Part shown: piece by piece, positions 15,980-27,791 of the stretch
Layout: the number at the start of each line of letters is the position of its first letter
How positions within the stretch are numbered: position 1 is the stretch's first letter
Origin: Aggregatilinea lenta
Lineage (GTDB): Bacteria > Chloroflexota > Anaerolineae > Aggregatilineales > Aggregatilineaceae
Reading direction: 5' to 3'
Length of the DNA: 64,000 nucleotides
Assembly: GCF_003569045.1 (NCBI RefSeq)
Contig: NZ_BFCB01000003.1
Span: 1,860,001 to 1,924,000, forward strand
The notes under the pieces: generated by a model
What the model saw: the letters and a program-made list of their open reading frames with translations, nothing else
Told to the model about the DNA's origin: nothing
The model's database searches: none
Position numbers and translations under genes: made by a program

Positions 15980-17620
15980 ATGATCGCATACCGTTTGGGA
16001 CAGGCTGCGCGGGTGTGGGTGACGCTCGTCGTGCTGATTGCGGCCCTGCTTGCCTCTGGTGCGACGGTGCGTGCCCAGGGCGGAACCGAGGAGCCGGACC
16101 CGGCGACAGAAACGCCGCCCGATGGCGCCTTGACTCCGGCGCCGACCGTCGCGCCCGAAACCCACATCTTTGGCTACAGCGCGCCGCTGCGTTTCCCGCT
16201 GCTGATCGGGTTTGTGGTGAACATCGATGTGCCGGTCGAGGACATTGTCGCGGCGGCCCTGACCGTGGCTCAACCGAACGGCTACGAGCAGCGCGTCGTG
16301 ATGGACACGCCCGCCGATTACATGAGCGATGGCGATGCAGGTTACACCAATCTGCGCTACGACTGGTTACTGCTGGAAGAACCGGCGCTATTCCCCTTCG
16401 AGACGGTGGAATATACGTGGCAGATCGAAACGGCGGACGGCCTGCTGTCGAGCCTGACCGATTCGCTGGTGCTGGTCGATGCCGCCGCGGGCACGTGGCG
16501 CACGACGGGCACGCCCCCGGTCGTGCTGCACACCTATAAGACCACACTGGCGGCGAACCGCGTGCAGCGCGAGGTGCTCGCCGCATATGATATGCTGCTG
16601 CGCCGCACCGGGGCCGCGCCGATGTTCGAGTTCGTGATCTACGAGCCGACGGCGGACTACTGCCAGCAGGTGCGCGACGAGGCGACCGGCGAGCTGACCA
16701 GCGTGATTATCGCCGACAACATGGTGTCGTACCCGTGCGACCAATCCGATTACGAGCAGATCTACCGGCGCGCGGGCATGACGCCTTTCGAACGCACGAA
16801 CGCCAGCCTGACCGACCTGGAAGATACGATGGTCGCCGCGATGGTCCGGCAGGTGTACGGGGAGCTGTGGGGCGACGCGGCGGTCCCGGCGTGGTTCGCC
16901 AACGGGCTGACGGGCTTCTATGGCTTACGCCCCAATCTGGCGGCGCTGGCCCAGGCGCGCGCTGCCATCGAACAGGGCACGCTGCTGGATTATGCGGCGC
17001 TGGGTGTGGAGCCGGGCGTGGATGCCGATCCACAGGTGCGGCAGACGTGGAAAGCCGAGAGTTACCTGTTAACATTGTATCTGGCCGACCAGTATGGCGC
17101 GGACGCACCGTTTGAGCTTGCGGACGCCGTCGCGGATAGCGAAGGCGGGTTCGGTGCCGCGCTGGAAGATGTGGCTGGAACGGACCTGCAAGGGCTGTGG
17201 GAGCCGTTCGTAGAGTGGCTGAGTACGGCAGCAGCGGATAGCGCCGCAAGCTGGACGCCATACGTGCCGGTGACGCCCACGCCGACCGTCTCACCCACGG
17301 TGACGCCCATCACACCGACACTCACGGCGACGGTGACGCCTTCGCCGACGATTACGTTGACGCCGACGCCGCCCAACGCGCCGCAGCCCACGGCAGTAGT
17401 CGCGGTGCCCACGGCAACACCGGTCGCCAGCGCGACGAATACACCGCTGCCGCCGGGCAGCCTGCCGACGGTGGCCCCGACGACTGCCGCGCCCGTGTCT
17501 GCCGAGGATGGCGACACCAGCCCGGACCCGGTCACAATCGGCATCATCGCCGTGGTTGCAGCGTTCGGCCTGCTGATCGTCTGGCTGGGCGTGGTCAGCT
17601 TGCGGCGGCGCTTACGGTAA
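15980..17620 (+). CDS. Secreted stalked protein, peptidase-MA-like fold, zinc motif lost
   Basis: 546 aa. A signal peptide (VWVTLVVLIAALLASGA) leads to an extracellular region. Residues ~180-410 show the layout of Chloroflexota peptidase-MA-like proteins (a domain with LEDTMVAAMVRQVYGELW...VPAWFANGLTGFYG), but the expected HExxH and downstream Glu are absent, replaced by AAMVRQ and ANG. A ~90-residue Thr/Pro/Val/Ala-rich stalk follows, then one C-terminal transmembrane helix and a short basic tail. It probably sits on the outer face of the cell membrane. ATG at 15980 has GAGGA upstream. The peptidase relation is inference by layout. Confidence 0.7.
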   Translation: MIAYRLGQAARVWVTLVVLIAALLASGATVRAQGGTEEPDPATETPPDGALTPAPTVAPETHIFGYSAPLRFPLLIGFVVNIDVPVEDIVAAALTVAQPNGYEQRVVMDTPADYMSDGDAGYTNLRYDWLLLEEPALFPFETVEYTWQIETADGLLSSLTDSLVLVDAAAGTWRTTGTPPVVLHTYKTTLAANRVQREVLAAYDMLLRRTGAAPMFEFVIYEPTADYCQQVRDEATGELTSVIIADNMVSYPCDQSDYEQIYRRAGMTPFERTNASLTDLEDTMVAAMVRQVYGELWGDAAVPAWFANGLTGFYGLRPNLAALAQARAAIEQGTLLDYAALGVEPGVDADPQVRQTWKAESYLLTLYLADQYGADAPFELADAVADSEGGFGAALEDVAGTDLQGLWEPFVEWLSTAAADSAASWTPYVPVTPTPTVSPTVTPITPTLTATVTPSPTITLTPTPPNAPQPTAVVAVPTATPVASATNTPLPPGSLPTVAPTTAAPVSAEDGDTSPDPVTIGIIAVVAAFGLLIVWLGVVSLRRRLR

Positions 17621-17648
17621 ACCGTTAAAGGATCGAGAAGGACCTGTA

Positions 17649-18754
<1,106 letters not shown>

Positions 18755-18758
<4 letters not shown>

Positions 18759-21700
18759 AGTGGCAGCCGGAAGCCGAACGTGCTGCCGCGACCGGGCTGG
18801 CTGTTGAAGTACACGCTGCCGTGGTGATACTCGACGGCAGCCTTCACGATTGAAAGTCCCAAACCCGTCCCCGAAATGCTCTGCACGCCCTCGTGTTGGG
18901 CGCGGTAGAACGGCTGGAACAACTCGGTCTGTTGGTCGGGCGGCACCCCAACCCCTGAATCCTGCACTTCGATGTTGATGTGCGGGCGTCCCTCTACTTT
19001 GCTGGCGAACGCGCGCACGGTGATCTCGCCGCCGTCCGGCGTGTACTTGATCGCGTTTCCGATCAGGTTGCCGATCGCGCGCGCCAACTGCACGGAATCG
19101 CCCCGCATGATCGGGAGGTCGTGCGCGACTTCCGCGTTCACGCGCTGGCCCTTGGCGTCGATCTCCGGCAGCAGCGACGTGAACGTGTCGTTGATCAGCT
19201 GCGACCAGTTGACCTCCTGGGCCGCGCGGTGACGGTGCTCGATGCGCTCCAGGGAGAGGATGTCGCGCGTGATCTGGGTGATCTCGCTCAGGGCTTCCAG
19301 GGTCAGGGCCACATAGTGGCGCTGCTTGGGGGTGAGCGTGGCCTCGATCTGCCCGTTGAGGATCTCGACGAAGCCCTGCGCGCGCTGGAGCGGGCCGCGC
19401 AGGTCGTGTGACGCAATGCGGATCATCTCTGACTTGATGCGTTCAAGCTCCTGAATTTCGGCAAACAGCGTCGCCTGTTCGAGCACCACGGTGGCTTGCT
19501 GCGTCAGCGTCTGGCACTGGCCCAGCTTGCTTTCCGTGTGTTCGGCCTGTGGGCGGCTGTCGCGGACGAGCACGCAGCCCGTTACGCGCCCCTTGCTGGT
19601 CAGTGGGAACAGCATCGCGGTGTGAATGCCAGCCAGCCAGGGGGAGTCGGGGAACGCCTTCTCGACATCCTCGCCGGCGAAAAGCCGGCTTTGCCCGCTG
19701 GTGATCACGGCTTGTAGCGCCGGGCTGTTCAGACCAATGGGCGTGAGGCGCTCGGCGTCGGTGGCCGGGCGCGCGACGTGGGGCCGGTACGCTGTCACCT
19801 GGACCCGCCCCGTCATCGTGTCGGGATCGTAGTCGCAGATGATCGTGCTGGTGGCGTCGGCCAGCAGGGTGATCTGCTCCGCCAGCCGCAGCAGGATCTC
19901 CTTAGGTTCCAGGCTGGACAGAATCGACTGTCCCGCCCAGTAGAGTGCGTTGATCTCCTTGTAGCGCTCGGCGAGCTGCCGTGCTTGCGTTTTGACCTGG
20001 GCGTACAGATCGGCGTTCTCGTACGCGATGGCGGCCTGCCGCGCGAAGGGCGTCACCAGCCGGACATGCGCTTCGCCGTAAAAATTGGGCGTCAGCGAGT
20101 CGAGTGAGAACACGCCCACCATTTCGTTGCGCACCAGGATCGGCACGCCTATCCAGGAGCGCATGGAACGGTAGTTGGGCGTCTCGATCCAGTTCGGCTC
20201 CTGCCACACATCGCCGCAGACGTAGGGTTCTTTGGTCTCGGCCATCTTTTGCAGGAACGGCGTGTCTTCGATACGGAACGTGATCTGGCCGAGCGCCTCG
20301 TCGCTGAGACCGAGGGTTTCGTAGCCCCTTGACCGCACGATGTGGGTCGCGCCCTCGTCGACCAGCATCACGTTGGCGGCGTCGTAGGGCACGATGCGCC
20401 CCACTTGTTCGAGCAGGCGCGCCAGGACCTCGTTGCGGTCAAGAGTCGAGGAGAGGCTCGTACCCGCTTCGACCAGTGTGTCGGCAACCTCGCGCTCGTG
20501 GCGCAGGCGGTCTTCGGTGCGCTGCCGCTCGATCGCTGCGCCGAGTCCGGCGGCCATCGCCTTGATCAGAGTCAGTTCTTCCGAACGCCAGCGGCGCGGC
20601 TCCTCAAAGTCGTTGAAGCCGATGACGCCCCAGAACACGCCGTGCGTGAAAATCGGCGCGAGGACCATCGACTGCATTTGCAGCGGCGCGAATAGAGTGC
20701 GCAGGCTGTCGTCCAACTCGGACCGGCTGTAGCTCACCACGTCGCCCCGCATCAGAGTGTCATGAATCTCAGGGTACCGGTCGACGTCCCAGGTCGCTGC
20801 ACGCAGCGGGTAGTTCTCAAAGAACGGCTGCGGCAGGTCTGGAGACCACCAACGGCACAGCTTGAGGATCTGATCGTGGCTATCCGGATCGAGCACCAAC
20901 GCCCCGACGTGTACAAACTGCGCGCCGGTCGCCTCACCAATGAGCTGGAGCGCCTCCTGCAGCGCCGTTTCGAAATCCCCGCCGGACAGCAGGCGAGTGG
21001 ATGCGCCCGCAATACCTTCCAGCAGTCGCGCCTGACGGCACAGCGCGGCTTCGCTGCGCTTTTGCTCGGTCACGTCGCGCACGACGAGCAGCACTTCGTC
21101 GGGCATGTTCGGGATCAGGCGTCCTTCATAGCTCCGCGGCTCGCCCTGGTAGGGTAGCTCGTAGACGAGTGATTCCGGCTGGCCGGTCCGGGTAACCTGC
21201 TGGATCAGCGCCATCAGCTCCTCGCGCAGGGCGACCGGTCCGACGTCGGTCACTTTTTTGCCGATAAACTCTTCCGGCGGTACCAGCGTGCCCATCTCGG
21301 ACACTTTGCAGTCCAGATAGGTGCCATCTTTGTGGATCAGCAGCAGCAGGTCCGGCACGGCCTGCATCAGCGCCCGGTAGCGGTGCTCGGTTGCGTTGAA
21401 CTGGTGCGCGAGGTGCTCGTGCTGCGACAGGTCTTCGACCACAAGCAGCCCGCCGCTAGCTGCGCCGGTGGGGTCGCTCATCGGCACGCCAAAGACGCGC
21501 ACGTTGAGAGTGTGTCCCTTCGAGATCTGAAAGTCGGTCAGTACATTCTCAAAGGGCGCGCCGTTCAGAACCCCGTGCAGCAGCGGGATCAGCTGAGGAT
21601 TGCGCATCACCTCATTCGTGCTGAACAGGTCCAGGCCGACCACGGCTTCGGGGGTCAGCTTGGGAAAGCGCGTGTTCAGCGGGCCGGTGAAGCTGAACTG

Positions 21701-22153
21701 TGTAATAAGCCCCTGCCGGTCGAACGTGAACACGGCCAGCGGGACGGTGTTGAAACTGTGGTGTTCCAGGGCGCTCCAGCGCACCAGATCGTCGGTGGGG
21801 TTGGTGGGGGCCTGGACCTCGCGGCAGACGCACACCACGCAGTCCTGGTTTCCGATAAGGGCCGGCGACGTGCGTACCTCGACCAGCACGTTCTCACCTG
21901 CGCAGGTGCGCAGCAGACCGTGACGGCGCGTGGCGGCGCCGTCCTTCCATTGTTCGGGGCTAACCGGCAGATCGCCGTCAGTGGGGAAGTAAACGTCGCC
22001 CAGCAGGCGGCCCTGGAGGTCAGCAGAATGATAGCCGGTTAGCGTCGCGAAGGCGTGGTTGACGTAAAAGATGGAAAGCGTCTGGCGCTCCGCGATGACG
22101 ACCGGGTCGTGGATCGCGTCGAGGGCTTCCCCTAGATCAAGTTGTGTGAACAT
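18755..22153 (-). CDS. Large soluble PAS-GAF sensor histidine kinase
   Basis: 1132 aa without membrane helices. Approximate order: PAS at 10-115 (FYVNHAFATLTGY), PAS at 130-240, PAS at 250-365, three GAF-type domains at 390-540, 570-715 and 735-885, then HisKA with ASHDLRGPL (phospho-His near 913) and HATPase with NLIGNAIKYTPDGG, DSGVGVP and GTGLGLS. It senses a cytoplasmic signal and phosphorylates an unknown response regulator; none is adjacent. Start ATG 22153 is the frame start. Its 3' end overlaps rlmN by 4 nt. Confidence 0.9.
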
Positions 22154-22243
22154 CGATCCCCCGATCTTCCCTTTGCACGGGGTAAACCGCCGGATGTCGC
22201 GTGTTCTTTCGTTTTGCTCGTCTGTAACCCTGACGCGGTTGTG

Positions 22244-23035
22244 TCAGTCATAGGACGGGTGCCGGGTCAGCCGATGAACCAGGACGCCGAGCGCCGCCAG
22301 TCCCAGCGCGCCCGCCATGCCCGATTCGGGGAACCATGCCGGTGTCCCGGTCAGCCAACGCGGCCCGGAAAAGGCCAGGTCGCGCGCCGCTTCCAGGCCG
22401 AAGCAGGCCGTGTTCCAGCCATAGTGCAGCGCGATGGGCAGGGCGAGATGTTGTTGGGTGCGTATATAGGCCCCGCCAAATACCACGCCCATGAGGGTCA
22501 GGACGGCTATGGTGAGCGGGATGTGCAGGCCGCGCACGCCCTGATGAATGATGTTCGGCAGATGGAACAGCCCGAACAGGAGCGAGGCGGCGAACAGGCC
22601 GCGCACCGGACCTGCCGCGCGACCGAGCAGCGTCTGAATGACGCCCCGGAACGTGAATTCTTCGATCCCGGCGACGACGAGCTGCTGGACGCCGACCCCG
22701 ACGACGAGGCCCACGACGCTCCAGTCCAGCGCGGTCCCATGCAACCAGCCCGCCGCGCGCAGGCCGCCGTAGAGCGCGAGCACGATCAGCGCCGCGCCGG
22801 CTGCGCCGAATAGGACGTGCCGGACAATGCCGGGATAGATTCCGGTGCTCGGAAGACGTGTCTCGCCCGATATGCGCCAGAGGATCAGCGCGCCGAGGGG
22901 CATCCCGATGGTGTACACAGCGAACGTGAGCCAGCCCAGCCCGTTTACAAGCATGGTGCTTAGGCCGCCGACTACGAGCCCGAAATAGAGCAGGATCGAC
23001 AACGTAGTTCGATGCGGTGACGCCATTTGTTCCAT
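22244..23035 (-). CDS. CPBP-family intramembrane protease
   Basis: 263 aa with about eight transmembrane helices. The CPBP (Abi) motifs are visible: GIEEFTFRGV (EExxxR) near residue 120, LLFGLFHLPN (FxxxH) and LHYGWN. It should cleave a substrate within the membrane (Rce1-like glutamic/metal protease). AAAGGG lies upstream of the ATG at 23035, and TATACT at 23056-23061 (minus) is a possible -10. No substrate gene is apparent. Confidence 0.85.
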   Translation of the reverse strand: MEQMASPHRTTLSILLYFGLVVGGLSTMLVNGLGWLTFAVYTIGMPLGALILWRISGETRLPSTGIYPGIVRHVLFGAAGAALIVLALYGGLRAAGWLHGTALDWSVVGLVVGVGVQQLVVAGIEEFTFRGVIQTLLGRAAGPVRGLFAASLLFGLFHLPNIIHQGVRGLHIPLTIAVLTLMGVVFGGAYIRTQQHLALPIALHYGWNTACFGLEAARDLAFSGPRWLTGTPAWFPESGMAGALGLAALGVLVHRLTRHPSYD

Positions 23036-23389
23036 AGGCCTATATCCCTTTCATTAGTATACCAATGGCGCGCAGGCTGGCCAGTGCCGCTGGGCGTTGT
23101 CTTGTTGTGGATTCGTGAAGATTGTGAGGGCTGGCCCGGCGTGCGGCGGAGTTCTGGGCAAGGGTGGTCATGCGGGGGGGATGTACGGTATATTTCCGGG
23201 GGCGCTGGGTGGCGGCTCCGGCGTGCATCGTTGCCGCCCCAACGTGCATCTTAACAGATGAGCCGGAACGCGATACCCGCAGCCTTGCCCGCCGCGTTGG
23301 CAACGCCCGTGGCGCGTGCGACTGCCTGCCCGCACTTAAAAAGTGACTTTACACGGCCTGTTGTACACACAAAGGAGTCCCCACCCATC
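23036..23389. other. Divergent intergenic region between CPBP protease and icd
   Basis: 354 nt. It contains a direct repeat (23222-23250), the likely -10 of the protease and the icd ribosome site. No convincing icd promoter was seen. The frame that extends icd upstream to 23258 lacks a ribosome site and is taken as non-coding. Confidence 0.5.
23222..23250. repeat. Direct repeat CGTGCATC upstream of icd
   Basis: CGTGCATC occurs at 23222-23229 and 23243-23250. The starts are 21 nt apart, two helical turns, so both would face the same side of the DNA. Candidate operator for icd or the protease. Confidence 0.4.
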
Positions 23390-24649
23390 ATGGCTTACCA
23401 ACACATTGTCGTACCGTCGGAAGGCGAAAAAATCACCTGTTTGGATGACCGGTCGTGCTTTCCTGACCACCCGATATTAGCGTTCATTGAAGGCGACGGC
23501 ATCGGGGCGGACATCATGCGCGCCTCGAAGCGCATCTGGGATGCCGCAGTCGAGAAGGCGTACGGTGGCCAGCGTAAGATCGCCTGGATGGAGATCTACG
23601 CGGGTGAGAAGGCTGCCGGGCTTTATGGCGGCGACTACATGCCGGAAGAAACGTTCGAAGCCCTGCGCGAGTTCAAGGTGGGCATCAAAGGCCCGCTGAC
23701 CACGCCGGTGGGTGGCGGCTTCCGCAGCCTGAACGTCACGCTGCGCCAGGTGCTCGATCTGTACGCGTGCGTGCGCCCGGTGCAGTGGTATCGCGGCGTG
23801 CCCAGCCCCGTGCGCGAGCCGCAGAACGTGAATGTGGTGATCTATCGCGAGAACACAGAAGACGTCTACGCCGGGATCGAGTATCAGGCGGGCACGCCCG
23901 AAAACGAAAAGCTGGCGGCCTTCCTGCGTGACGAGCTGGGCGCGAAGTTCTTCGAGGGCAGCGGCCTGGGCATCAAGCCGATCAGCGCGTTCGGCACCAA
24001 GCGCCTGATGCGCGCCGCGCTGCGCTATGCGCTGGAGCGGGGCCGCAAGAGCGTGACCATTGTGCACAAGGGCAACATCCAGAAGTTCACCGAGGGCGCA
24101 TTCCGCAACTGGTGCTACGAAGTCGCCCGCGAGGAATTCGGCGATCAGACGATCACCGAGGACCAGTTGTGGGACGACTACAACGGCCAGCTGCCTGAAG
24201 GCAAGATTCTGGTCAAGGACCGCATCGCGGACATCATGTTCCAGCACATGCTGCTGCGGCCCAAAGAATTTGATGTGATCGTCGCGCCCAACCTCAATGG
24301 CGACTACCTCTCCGACGCCATCGCGGCGGAAGTCGGCGGCGTGGGCATCGCGCCGGGCGCGAATATCGGCGACAGCGTGGCACTGTTCGAGGCGACGCAC
24401 GGCACCGCGCCCAAGTACACCGACCTGGACAAGGTCAATCCCGGATCGCTGATGTTCAGCGGCGTGATGATGCTCGAATTCCTGGGCTGGCAGGAGGCCG
24501 CCGACCTGATCGCGCGTGCCTACGAGCGCACGCTCGACCAGAAGACGGTCACCTACGACTTCGCGCGCCAGATGGACGGCGCGACCGAAGTCCGCACCAG
24601 CGAGTTCGCCACGGCGCTGATCGGCAACATGGACGCCGTGCTGGCGTAG
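23390..24649 (+). CDS. icd: Isocitrate dehydrogenase (NADP+)
   Basis: 419 aa TCA-cycle enzyme turning isocitrate to 2-oxoglutarate with CO2 release. Visible are the [11 protein letters not shown] start, the isocitrate motif [33 protein letters not shown], the Lys-containing [14 protein letters not shown] and the cofactor site [17 protein letters not shown]. The KY in the last motif is the NADP-type pair of the E. coli enzyme. ATG at 23390 is preceded by AAAGGAG. The gene stands alone, followed by a weak hairpin (24674-24697). Confidence 0.95.
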   Translation: MAYQHIVVPSEGEKITCLDDRSCFPDHPILAFIEGDGIGADIMRASKRIWDAAVEKAYGGQRKIAWMEIYAGEKAAGLYGGDYMPEETFEALREFKVGIKGPLTTPVGGGFRSLNVTLRQVLDLYACVRPVQWYRGVPSPVREPQNVNVVIYRENTEDVYAGIEYQAGTPENEKLAAFLRDELGAKFFEGSGLGIKPISAFGTKRLMRAALRYALERGRKSVTIVHKGNIQKFTEGAFRNWCYEVAREEFGDQTITEDQLWDDYNGQLPEGKILVKDRIADIMFQHMLLRPKEFDVIVAPNLNGDYLSDAIAAEVGGVGIAPGANIGDSVALFEATHGTAPKYTDLDKVNPGSLMFSGVMMLEFLGWQEAADLIARAYERTLDQKTVTYDFARQMDGATEVRTSEFATALIGNMDAVLA

Positions 24650-24724
24650 GTGCTGCCCAGGTCGAATCACCGGCGAGGGAGGCCCGCGCTTCCCTCGTTG
24701 TACGCCTGACGGCGAGACGCACCC

Positions 24725-24752
24725 TTGCAAGTGTCGGGGGGCGTGCTATAAT
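24725..24752 (+). promoter_or_regulatory. Sigma-70 promoter of secG
   Basis: TTGCAA (24725-24730), a 16-nt spacer and a perfect TATAAT (24747-24752) lie 34 nt before the secG start. Confidence 0.8.
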
Positions 24753-24785
24753 CGCCACGCTTGACTGCCGAGGAGAATGGACAAC

Positions 24786-25010
24786 ATGCAAGACGCGCTT
24801 GAGATTATTCAGATTTTGACCTCCATCACCCTCATCGTCGTCATCGTGATGCAAGCTAAAGGCCAGGGGCTGGGCGGCTTGTTCGGTGGCGGAGATAGCA
24901 TGGGGATCAGCAAGACCCGCCGTGGTCTGGAACGTACCCTGTTCCAAGTGACTGTAGGGCTGTCAATCGCCTTTCTGCTCAACGCGATCATACAGTTGCT
25001 CATCCAATAG
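24786..25010 (+). CDS. secG: Preprotein translocase subunit SecG
   Basis: 74 aa. Two transmembrane helices flank the conserved QAKGQGLGGLFGGGDSMG loop, the signature of SecG in the SecYEG channel. ATG at 24786 is preferred since AGGAGA lies 9 nt upstream; the ATG at 24777 would sit on top of that site. A sigma-70 promoter lies just upstream. Confidence 0.95.
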   Translation: MQDALEIIQILTSITLIVVIVMQAKGQGLGGLFGGGDSMGISKTRRGLERTLFQVTVGLSIAFLLNAIIQLLIQ

Positions 25011-25101
25011 CGGTGCTTTTCGCTCATTCAAGTGGATAGACATTCTATAGGGGGGTGTTTTGCAGTGATGCAGAACACCTCGTTCTGTTTGGGGAGGAAG
25101 C

Positions 25102-26991
25102 ATGCTTAAAAGTCTGCGGTGGCCGCTGTTGGTGTTCGTGCTGGCCGCGGTGCTGTTCGTGCTAGCGCTCCTAACCCGTTCCAATGACACCCCCGGCGCA
25201 GCCCAAACTCTTGAAACGTCAACGCCGCTCGCGGAATCGCTGCCGACTTCGGAGCCTACCGCCGCGCCGACACTCGCTCCGGTAGACGGCCCGGAAACCG
25301 CGCCCGCTGCCCAGACGCAGCCGACGCCTGTCCCGTCGCAGCCGGTGCTAGTCGAGGCGTTGGTCGGGCAGATCTCCAAGCTCAACCCGCTGCTGGCGAC
25401 CTATAACCCGGTGGACCGGGACATCACCTCGCTGATCTACGAGGGCCTGACCGCTACCAACGACTACGGCGAGATCGTGCCCGATCTGGCGACCTCGTGG
25501 ACTGTCTCCGACGATGGGCTGGTGTACCTCGTTGAGCTGCGCACGGACGTGCTCTGGCAGGACGGCATCCCGTTCACAGCGGAAGACGTCGTGTTCACGG
25601 TGAGCCTGCTGAGCGACCCGGCGTTCCCCGGCGCGGCGACGCTGTCCGAGTTCTGGCGTACGGTCGAAGTAGACGCGCTGAGTTCGCACCTCGTGCGCTT
25701 CCGCCTGACGCAGCCGCTTGCCTCGTTCCCGGACCAGATGCGCATCGGCCTCGTGCCCAAGCATGCCTTGGACGGCGTGGCTGGCGCGAACCTGGGGCAG
25801 CACCCGTTTAACCTGTCACCCATCGGCACCGGCCCGTACCAGATCGAAACGCTGACGACCTCCAGCGGCCAGATCGACGGCATCCAGTTGCGGGTCGCGC
25901 CGGTGTATCGCCAGCGACCCGAAGGTGCGGACGGCTTCGCGCTGGACCGCCTCGTGTTCCGCACCTATCCGACCGCCGAAGCGGCGCTGGATGCATACCA
26001 GAACGGCGAGGTTAACAGCCTGGGTACCATCCCGGCGGACGCGCTGCATCTGGCCGAGCAGATGCCGGGTTTGAGCGTCTACGCGGGCGTCGCGCCGCGT
26101 GTGGGCGTGGTGATCTACAATTGGCATCGCGAGTCCGTTTCGTTCGTGCGCAATCCACGCGTGCGGTTGGGGCTGGCCCAGGCGGTCGATCGCGCGACGG
26201 TGGTGCAGAGCGCGCTGGACGGCACCGCGATTCTCGCCGACACCCCGCTGCTGCCGAATTCGTGGGCGTACGACGCCAGCGTGGAATGGCCCGCCTATGA
26301 TCCGGCTCACGCCCAGGAACTGATCGCGACGGCCAATCTGGCTGGCGATGAAGAAGACGCCGCCGCGACGGCGGAACCCGCCGACGCCGTGGCCGAGGGT
26401 GGGGAAGGTGCGCCGGTGAGCACCGAAGCGCCCACTGAGCCGGTCGCCGAGGGCACGGCTGCCGCGACGGAACCCGCCACCGAAACCGGCCCGGTCGAGC
26501 TGGCGCTGGTGATCCTCACGCTGGACGATCCGGCGCTGGTCGAGATGGCGACGCAGATCGCGGGCGCCTGGCAGCAGGTTGGCGTGGAAGCGTCGATTGA
26601 TCCGGTGGACAGCGAGACGCTGCGCACGCGTCTGGAAACGGGCGAGTTCGATGCGGCGCTGGTCGAGTTGAGCTTTGAGCCGGACGCCGATCCCGATCCG
26701 TACGTGTTCTGGCACCAGGGGCAGTACGGCTCCGGCCAGAACTACGGCGGCATGGACGACCGCCGCATCAGCGAGGCGCTGGAACAGGCGCGCCGCGTGA
26801 CGCTGGGCCTGGACCGCAAGGCCTATTATCAGCAGTTCCAGCACTTGTTCGCCGAGCGCGCGCCAGCGCTGGTGTTGTATAATCCGTTGTGGTTCTACGG
26901 GGCCGATTCACGGCTTCAGGGCGTGCAGGTCGGTTTCTTGAGCACAGCCAGCGACCGCTTCCGGAACATTCATGACTGGACGTTCGACTAG
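25102..26991 (+). CDS. Family-5 (peptide/nickel type) substrate-binding protein
   Basis: 629 aa. An N-terminal membrane anchor or signal peptide (LLVFVLAAVLFVLALL) is followed by a ~50-residue Thr/Pro/Ala/Glu-rich linker, then the SBP_bac_5 domain (LNPLLATYNPVDRDITSLIYEGL, LRTDVLWQDGIPFTAEDVVFT, GTGPYQI, DPYVFWHQGQYGSGQNYGG). Near residues 415-470 the domain is interrupted by a second Ala/Glu/Thr/Pro-rich stretch, unusual for this family. No lipobox Cys was seen, so it may be held by its N-terminal helix. No permease or ATPase gene adjoins it, which makes the ligand unclear. GGGAGGAAGC precedes the ATG. Confidence 0.85.
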   Translation: MLKSLRWPLLVFVLAAVLFVLALLTRSNDTPGAAQTLETSTPLAESLPTSEPTAAPTLAPVDGPETAPAAQTQPTPVPSQPVLVEALVGQISKLNPLLATYNPVDRDITSLIYEGLTATNDYGEIVPDLATSWTVSDDGLVYLVELRTDVLWQDGIPFTAEDVVFTVSLLSDPAFPGAATLSEFWRTVEVDALSSHLVRFRLTQPLASFPDQMRIGLVPKHALDGVAGANLGQHPFNLSPIGTGPYQIETLTTSSGQIDGIQLRVAPVYRQRPEGADGFALDRLVFRTYPTAEAALDAYQNGEVNSLGTIPADALHLAEQMPGLSVYAGVAPRVGVVIYNWHRESVSFVRNPRVRLGLAQAVDRATVVQSALDGTAILADTPLLPNSWAYDASVEWPAYDPAHAQELIATANLAGDEEDAAATAEPADAVAEGGEGAPVSTEAPTEPVAEGTAAATEPATETGPVELALVILTLDDPALVEMATQIAGAWQQVGVEASIDPVDSETLRTRLETGEFDAALVELSFEPDADPDPYVFWHQGQYGSGQNYGGMDDRRISEALEQARRVTLGLDRKAYYQQFQHLFAERAPALVLYNPLWFYGADSRLQGVQVGFLSTASDRFRNIHDWTFD

Positions 26992-27026
26992 GTCGGAATA
27001 ATCCGCATTTGAGCCAAAATTCGTAC

Positions 27027-27054
27027 TTGACGTGGGCGTCAGACCTGTTAGAAT
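27027..27054 (+). promoter_or_regulatory. Sigma-70 promoter of tRNA-Leu
   Basis: TTGACG (27027-27032), a 16-nt spacer and TAGAAT (27049-27054) lie 13 nt before the tRNA. Confidence 0.85.
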
Positions 27055-27067
27055 GATGCCCATCAAC

Positions 27068-27151
<84 letters not shown>

Positions 27152-27155
27152 CACA

Positions 27156-27190
27156 AGACTCAGGCAAACATGTCTGGGTCTTTTTGTTTT
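27156..27190 (+). terminator. Rho-independent terminator after tRNA-Leu
   Basis: AGACTCAG (27156-27163) pairs with CTGGGTCT (27174-27181), one T-G pair, followed by TTTTTGTTTT. Confidence 0.85.
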
Positions 27191-27298
27191 CCGGGATCCT
27201 CGCGCACCATGATTGCGTGGGGTTGCTGCTTGTTGCCTTGCGCGGGGGCCTGTGGTACGTTTGGGCAGTGTTCGAGCGTGTATGCAACCCGCCAACCC

Positions 27299-27769
27299 AT
27301 GAGCGATCCGTCCTCCTCAGCTTCGCAAAAAGCATCCGCGCGGAACGCGCGCCGCAGCCGTCGCCAATCGCTGTCGAGCGTGCAGATCGTGTTTGCGCTG
27401 CTGCTGTCGATTGGCTTGCTGCTGGTGATCAACTTCAGCGGGCGCATCGCGCGCGGCCAGCAGATGGAAACCGCGCGCCGCCAGCTTCAGTCTACGCTCG
27501 ACGTGCTGCAAATCCAGAGCGAATCCCTCCAGCGCGAGCGCGATTATGCCGCCAGCGATGCCAGCATCGAAGAGTGGGCGCACCAGGAAGGCAAGATGGT
27601 GCGCGAAGGCGAAATCCTGATTATCCCCATCCCCGGCGGCGGGCAGGCCGAGCCGACGCCGACCCCCACGCCGCCCGCGCTGATCATCGCGCCGCCCACG
27701 CCGCAGCAGGATGAGCCGAACTGGTCGCTGTGGTGGAACCTGTTCTTCGACGGTGAGCCGCCGTTCTAG
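27299..27769 (+). CDS. Septum formation initiator family (DivIC/FtsB-like) protein
   Basis: 156 aa bitopic membrane protein. A basic, Ser-rich head (~35 aa) leads to one transmembrane helix (VQIVFALLLSIGLLLVINFSG). A coiled coil follows (RQLQSTLDVLQIQSESLQRE, with DYAASDASIEEWAHQEGKMVREGE, as in DivIC/FtsB), then a Pro/Thr-rich tail. It should support the cell-division complex with FtsL and FtsQ. ATG at 27299 is chosen because the frame upstream overlaps the tRNA-Leu gene. Confidence 0.8.
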   Translation: MSDPSSSASQKASARNARRSRRQSLSSVQIVFALLLSIGLLLVINFSGRIARGQQMETARRQLQSTLDVLQIQSESLQRERDYAASDASIEEWAHQEGKMVREGEILIIPIPGGGQAEPTPTPTPPALIIAPPTPQQDEPNWSLWWNLFFDGEPPF

Positions 27770-27791
27770 TCCTTCCCAGAGGAGCACTGCC

